DNA of 64,000 nucleotides from Echinometra lucunter (Eukaryota; Echinodermata; Echinoidea; Camarodonta; Echinometridae): the NCBI GenBank assembly GCA_029962745.1, contig CM057156.1, positions 28,911,791-28,975,790 on the forward strand, in the 5' to 3' direction. Of this stretch, positions 58,303 through 64,000 are shown piece by piece. A model generated the notes under the pieces. The model saw only the letters and a program-made list of their open reading frames with translations. It did no database searches and was not told the DNA's origin. Numbering within the stretch: position 1 is the first letter of the stretch; the number at the start of each line of letters is the position of its first letter. The translations under genes and the position numbers were made by a program.

Positions 58303-58655
58303 TTACCATTTAATTATAATTATATTCTGGATTTTTATAGCGCCTAATATCTCTCCGATCTCTCTAAGCGCTTTACAGAAATATTATTACCCCGGTCATC
58401 GGATTCAAGCTTTGCCCGCACACAATATATGCACCTTTTCCACTACCTGGGGAGCATTCCAGCCAGGAGTCTTTTGCAGGCGCTCACAATGCTAAACAAA
58501 CCATGACTTTTGCATCCTACCGGGTACCCACTTAAACACCTGGGTGGAGAGTGGCAAATGTAGATTCACATCTTGCCAACGGACATTAGTGCCGCGGGGG
58601 GATTCGAACTCGGACCACGAGATCCACAGTCCATGAACTAGATGATTCCCCCCCC
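58303..58655 (-). mobile_element. tRNA-derived SINE, family A copy 3 (longest complete)
   Basis: From the left: an ATTATAATTATA tail, TTTTTATAGCGCCTAATATC, TAAGCGCTTTACAGAA, ATTATTACCCCGGTCATCGG, a central ~100 bp, CTACCGGGTACCCACTTAAA, CACCTGGGTGGAGAGTGGCA, CTTGCCAACGGACATTAGTG and GGGGATTCGAACTCGGACC. Reversed, the last part reads GGTCCGAGTTCGAATCCCC, a perfect B box, preceded by an A-box-like CTAGTTCATGGAC. It is sense on minus. A C run at 58649-58658 marks the 5' side. Confidence 0.88.
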
Positions 58656-59505
58656 CCCCCAATTCTATTCATATCATGAAAATCAAGTCTAAAGCAGCCC
58701 TCCATTCACTTTTCCAAATTATGACGCATGAATGACGAAAATTGTTTGTGGTTTTTCCTCTCAACACAATTATCCAAACCAATTTTCACATAGCGCACGT
58801 AATGAGAGAGATTTGAAGTAAGAGCACAATGCGTGCACCCGACCGAGTCTCGACTTCGCCCCGACTTCGCATCGACTCGCGTGTCACTGCGCCTCTTTTC
58901 CTCCTTCTTCAAAATGATGTAATTGCACGGCTTAAATTCAATTTCAAAGGGCACTGGCAATCTAAAAAACTCGATATTGAGTCTTTAAAAAAGGGCGAAG
59001 GTAATGCTTTTCGGAGTATATTCTAGTCCTCGCTCCTTGTCCATCTTTTTTTTTTCTGTGAGAGCCTCTTTCTCCGACCCGTTCTCACTTTCTAGTGCTC
59101 TCTCTTCCTCTTTCCCTCTCGTCTCTCTCTCTCTCTCGCACTGTACTCTCTGTTATCTCTCTTAAGTTTGAAATCAGGAAAATTTGAAGGAAAAAAAAAG
59201 CGCTCTGTAACCCAAAAGAAAATGAGCAATATTAAAAAAAAACCGCTAAAGGACAGGATTAGAAATTAAGGTATTGTACTTTTGCATTAATAAAACAATA
59301 CCGTGTACAAGATTTAATGGGCTATTTGAAGTTTACATATCAGCCAACATGACGAGGACAGCAAACACTTGTTCACTTATTTGTTTTTGTTTCAAGGCAT
59401 TATCTATTAAAATAGAAAAGTATTCTCGCTCTTTCAAAACAGAATGTCTGCAGACTCTCATTTTTTCTTTTACTTGGTCAGTAGTCAAATCATTTCAGTT
59501 ATAAA
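58656..59505. other. intergenic, nothing recognised
   Basis: GC-richer near 58840-58890, with repeated CGACT words. C/T-rich at 59085-59160. No gene is seen. Confidence 0.4.
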
Positions 59506-59699
59506 AAACACACAATGAAAACTACTTTCGAAAAATCAGCTCAAGCGCAATTTCTAAAGCCTATATTGTACTACCAATACAAATAATGTTCGGATTACGT
59601 AATAACCCATTGTAAAGTTCGCACATTTCTAAGGGTAATAGACAGGGCTACTGATGTTGCCTTAAGTTGGTTTTTTGAAAGTAGTTTTTATCGTGTTAA
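59506..59699. mobile_element. small MITE, AAAACTACTTTC inverted termini
   Basis: The left end ACACACAATGAAAACTACTT and the right end reversed ACACGATAAAAACTACTTTC form imperfect inverted repeats of about 30 bp. The right arm is repeated at 48399-48475 elsewhere in the window, showing a dispersed family. Confidence 0.75.
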
Positions 59700-60040
59700 A
59701 GTAAGATGTATGGACGCACTCAAAGAAAGAGAAAAGGTGCATCTACGGCAGACGACCTATAGCCTTTTCAGCCTGACGCGCCTTTTTTTTTTCCTTCTTC
59801 TTCTTTTCTTCCTTTCCCCTCTCCTTTCTCGGAGCAATCGATCCCAGCTGAATAGTCTGCTCCTGCCACTCGGACGAGCTGCAACCGAGCGGGAAACTTC
59901 CCCGGGGGATGGGTGTCCGATGTACCATGGGCGCAAAGCAATCGCCTGAAAAGGCACCTTCCAACAAGCCGGTTCGAGGAAAAATGTGACTAAAAGAGAC
60001 GTAGGAGAGTAGTACGGAGAAAGGCAAGTGAAGAGAGAAA
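59700..60040. other. intergenic, nothing recognised
   Basis: Overlapping short frames on both strands; no recognisable product. Confidence 0.4.
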
Positions 60041-60074
60041 GAAAAAGAGGGTGGGAGGGAGGGAGGGAGGGAGG

Positions 60075-60142
<68 letters not shown>

Positions 60143-60740
60143 GGAAGGGGGCATAGTTAACATGGTTAAGAAGGTAAGTCGAAATAGGTGGTCAGGTGGC
60201 CAGATAGAAAGAGAGAGAGGGAGAGGGAGAAAAGGAGAAATTGGGCAGGCACATTTTCATAAAGGGGCGGAAAAGGTGGGTAAAGGGATAGAAAGAACGT
60301 AACTTACTTTATGTAGACAGACGGATGTATAGATAGATTAATAGACAAACAGACAGACGGAGAAAAAGACAGGGATATATAGATAAAGAAGGGGTGTAAA
60401 AGCGGGAGGGGTATAGGGACAAAAAGATCGAGTGAGTGAGAGAGGAAGAGAGAAAGAGACGGATACAAAAATCTGATCATAAAGGGGAAATAGGATACAT
60501 AGAGAGAGGGGGGGGGATGAAATAGGAATGACAAGGACGACGAAAGACATGAAAGAATGGAGACGAACAATAAGAAAAGATGAAAAAATGAATTAAAAAT
60601 ATAATAGAAATTATAGGGAGAGACTGATTGTAACGAATGAAGTGTAAAGGAAGGCAGTGAAAGCAAGGGGAGAGGGAGGGGACCAAATGGAGAAAGAGAG
60701 AGAGAAAGAGAGAAGAGTTTAGAGAGAGAGAGGTATACAA

Positions 60741-60776
<36 letters not shown>

Positions 60777-60790
60777 AGAGAGAGAAAGAT
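60041..60790 (+). repeat. ~750-bp polypurine domain with (GA)n blocks
   Basis: (GGGA)n at about 60055-60076, (GA)n at about 60078-60139 and 60744-60772, with mixed purine, GACA and GATA sequence between. Minus-strand Leu/Ser/Phe frames are compositional. Confidence 0.9.
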
Positions 60791-62220
60791 AATACTGCGC
60801 GTGAAGGGACCACCATTACGTCAAAGCGATTCCGAAGTTGATTAAGTCAGCTCAATATTATTTCGTTACTGGGATCATTTAGGAAGTAATTGTCCATAAA
60901 CCTCATTACTGTCTGGGTACTTCAGCTGTTAGCCTCAGAGAGGTAATAATATTCCGTGTGGGGTTAATGAAACGTCTGCAAGCAACACAACACTCCTGAA
61001 CCCTTCACAGCATAGCTTCTTCTATCTTGAGCTGATATGAAACTAGTTGGAATCGCTTTACCCACGATAGATTATAAGTCCCTTTGAGTTATCATATTAG
61101 ATTTTATTATGAATACCCTCAGTTCAGAAAAATCACAATAATTGTGCTTTACACCTAGCCTTGAATATTTAATTCTAAAATTCATGCGTTTCGAAGAAAT
61201 CACATGCAGTTTAGTCATGAGTTTTCTACCGGATTACATGTTAAATGTTCAACGACCTGACTGCTACTTCAAAGTAATGACATACGTTAGGATAAAACCC
61301 CCCCAAACAAAAAACATATAATAAACTTTCATACACATTGCTTCTTGACTGAAGTTTTATTTGATTTGATTTATTTATTTTCTTCCGAATACTTATGAGC
61401 AGTAACATCAATAGTACATTAATTTGAAACATATTAAAAAATATGTGAGTTTGCATGTAAATCAATAGGGAGTCTGGTATATCATTCGCAACCTTTTCTC
61501 TGACTAGAAGGCTCACAATAAAACTCCAAAATTGACTATAGCCGAGCCCCTTAAATGGAAGGAATGTTTGTTGTTGGTTTATCTTTTTACGAGATATTCT
61601 TATTTTCCACGAACTATCACACTTTCTTCGTTAGCGGGTAACATTAAGGTGTGCGTTGATGGCCTTAACCGGTCCGACGGATACCACCTTGCATGTTTCG
61701 ATTATCATCAAGAGATGCCCTCCATTCCACCGTCTACCTGGTCACGATTTGTCCGGGAAAGGTTTCATCAAAGGTCGAAGGTTTAAGTTAATCGAGAATT
61801 GTTAGGAGCGAGGCCGACACCGCGAAATCGACCAGCCTTAAGTAAATTGAGACACCGATGTGGGATTCGGTGAGAAACGCGAAACATGTCCTCTTGGAAA
61901 ACTCGTGACCAAGTATTCACCAAGTATACAAACGATATCTCAGAGTTAATACAGTTTCGTTTAGGTGCAATTCAATATATCCTTAGCATGTTTAGTGTAC
62001 TCCGTGAGTATAAACAAGAAAATAAAAAAAATCTAATATATCTCACTGGTATCATGGGTATGTATCAGTGTTTATGTTTGGTATATATAACCAGTTTGTC
62101 GGATTTGTGATTTTAATCGAATTCGTCTAACGGTGGGTGTTTCTACTATATATACACTCCCCAATCGGCCTGTAATAGTATAAGTTCAATAACTATGCTT
62201 GAGAAAAGATGAGAAAACAA
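60791..62220. other. intergenic, nothing recognised
   Basis: Frames at 61532-61786 and 61886-62110 have no recognisable domains or splice context. The region 61640-61880 is GC-balanced and low in simple repeat. Confidence 0.4.
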
Positions 62221-62496
62221 AATATGGACAGGGGAAGAGGAGGAGGGTGGGGAGAGACAGAGATATGGGCACACTATGAGTGAGAGATAGAAAAGGAGGG
62301 ACGGAGGGAGAGGGAGAGGGTGAAGGAAAGAGTGAGATATAGGACATGTCGGAAGGGAGAGAGAGAGAGAAACACAGAACGAGAGAAAATGGAAATAATG
62401 GAATGAGACAGATGTACAGACAGAGAGCAGGATTGAGAGAGCGGGAGAAGGAGAGAGAGGGAAGGAGAGAGAGGGAAGGAGATAGAGACAAAGAGA

Positions 62497-62528
<32 letters not shown>

Positions 62529-62550
62529 CAAAGGGGGGGGGGGGGGGGGA
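62221..62550 (+). repeat. polypurine domain ending in a long G run
   Basis: GA-rich throughout, with (GA)n at about 62490-62529 and a G run of about 16 at 62534-62549. Confidence 0.9.
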
Positions 62551-62900
62551 CATCTACAGCTACGTGGTATATCAAGGCTCAGGACAAGAACGGACACATT
62601 TCTACCAGACATTGGGGCAATCCCTCCCCGCCCACTCAACGTAGGGTATACACCAATGATGCGCCCAATTACGGCAATTCTCCCTAATCAACGAGATCGT
62701 CACATCCAATACGATACGAGGTCGAGCTGTAGCAACCGCAGTCACCGACCACGAAATAATATCAGAGTCGCTCTGGGGTCGAATAATAAAGGGGGAGATG
62801 GGGGTGATGGATTTCCCCGTCTCATGATCTTTAAATGATAACGAAACAGTCCACTGTCCCCCCTAATTTGCAACTTCCACCACTCCATGACTAGAATTTC

Positions 62901-62901
62901 T

Positions 62902-62958
<57 letters not shown>
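62901..62958 (+). repeat. (CT)n microsatellite
   Basis: About 29 uninterrupted CT dinucleotides. Confidence 0.95.
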
Positions 62959-62962
<4 letters not shown>

Positions 62963-63639
62963 AATTATAGAAACAGTAATTTCTTCGCTTTATTTGAATT
63001 CTTGGGGTTGATTTTTTTTCAACCCCTATTTTGTATAATCATGATAAGTGCTTACCAAAACCGTAAAAAGGAACATACAAACAAAACAAAACAAAACAAA
63101 ACAAAACAAAGAAAAAATACGAACGAGAAATCGGAGGCTAGTGATTTTTTTAAGGTAGCATTGCCAAATGAATACACACGTAAAGCATTTATTTTTATTT
63201 TCATCGTTTCCCGAATGTCAACATTCCAGATTCTAAGGTGCGCAAGCTAGTGAAACTAGAACAACATATTTAACAAAAATACTATATTATAAGGAGCAAA
63301 ACTCATAAGGGATCCTACCCCTTATAGGCGAACCCACCCCCGCCTCTTCAGCTTGTATATCGACCTTTATCTCTTCAACCTGATTACGCTATCGCAGAAG
63401 ATGTTTCACATCCCAATAACAAACCGGGCTGGAACACACGAAAATGAATTGATTCTGTGATTTCGGGCACAATTAGATTTATCTGAAGTACGTCATACGA
63501 CTGTAATGTTATCATAGCATCGAGTGAGCGGTACTGATTACGTCTGATTCGCAGCCTATCACCACACTTCTACACGAGCCCAGTCACACAGCCAAACTGA
63601 TTCTAAACCGATTCTTAATCTACCAGTCACTTCTCTATT
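62959..63639. other. intergenic; (AAAAC)n at 63079-63109
   Basis: AACAA pentamer repeat, otherwise no feature. Confidence 0.5.
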
Positions 63640-64000
63640 CAAGATAATTAATGATAATATTGATAAAAAAATAGTATGGATTTTATTAGCGCCTAATGAT
63701 AAGTCCCCGACGTCTCTAAGCTTTGCAGAAATGATTACCCGGGGTCAAAATATTATTACCCTGAGTCACTGAATTCAGGCTATACAACCCGTACACAATG
63801 CATGCATCTTCTGCACTCCCTGTAGAGCTTTCTAGCCTGACACCTTGGTACACGCTCACAGTGCTATAAAACAAGCACCCTCAATGACTTTTGCATCATA
63901 CCCTCTTAACACCTGGGTGGAGAGTGGCAGATGTGAATTAATGTCTTGCCAAAGGACAATTAAGTGCAGCGGCGGGGTTTGAACCAAAGACCTTCGCATC
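63640..64000 (-). mobile_element. tRNA-derived SINE, family A copy 4 (cut by window end)
   Basis: It shows the family-A block order: AT-rich tail, TTTTATTAGCGCCTAATGAT, GACGTCTCTAAGC, ATTATTACCCTGAGTCACTG, TGACTTTTGCATCATACC, AACACCTGGGTGGAGAGTGG, AATGTCTTGCCAAAGGACAA and GGGGTTTGAACC. The head continues past the window. Confidence 0.85.

Noticed and set aside
58570..58650. Possible tRNA gene at the family A SINE head
   Set aside because: B box present but no credible acceptor stem, and the same head-body arrangement recurs in other copies.
61532..61786. 84-codon frame with ordinary amino acid composition
   Set aside because: No family signature and no credible exon boundaries.

Overview
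This window is eukaryotic nuclear DNA. It is AT-rich and intron-containing, with GT-AG splice sites, AATAAA signals, long microsatellites, tRNA-derived SINEs and many small palindromic DNA transposons. There are no operons, CRISPR arrays or prokaryotic signals. A metazoan TRP channel, a GAS1/GFR-alpha-like receptor and the repeat content suggest a marine deuterostome, most likely an echinoderm such as a sea urchin. The taxon is inferred, not proven.

Only two protein-coding loci can be supported. The first (bases 2-4895, + strand) is the 3' end of a TRP-superfamily, TRPC-like cation channel gene. Five exons join in frame across canonical splice sites. They cover S5, the pore, S6, a divergent TRP-domain region that includes a 39-nt exon, and an acidic coiled-coil tail. 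The second (about 12.9-15.0 kb, + strand) encodes a secreted cysteine-rich protein with two GAS1/GFR-alpha-type domains. It has a promoter-like region, a probable 5'UTR exon and a polyadenylation signal 190 nt past the stop. The two genes share no obvious pathway.

The remaining sequence, about 55 kb, is intergenic or intronic DNA dominated by mobile and simple repeats. Two copies of a foldback element (6857-7244 and 41436-41702) have 50-64 bp terminal inverted repeats, 6-bp target-site duplications and internal tandem units of about 21 bp. Further palindromic or MITE-like elements lie at 6687, 7254, 11713, 21738, 23094, 34481, 34735, 40436, 48628, 53272 and 59506. Five copies or fragments of one tRNA-derived SINE family and one copy of another are present. 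A degenerate ~122-bp tandem array covers about 19.03-19.95 kb, and a 1.7-kb TAC-triplet superarray covers 28.2-29.9 kb. Long polypurine domains and more than 30 poly(G)/poly(C) runs are scattered through the second half.

A 500-base N gap (56857-57356) is flanked by two nearly identical ~885-bp direct copies. This looks like unmerged contig ends rather than a biological duplication. Possible regulatory sites include a perfect RFX X-box next to a CRE-like site and an ATG directly followed by GTAAGT near 36.05 kb. No complete autonomous transposon, rRNA or functional tRNA gene was found. The best candidate for something undescribed is the foldback family with internal 21-bp units.
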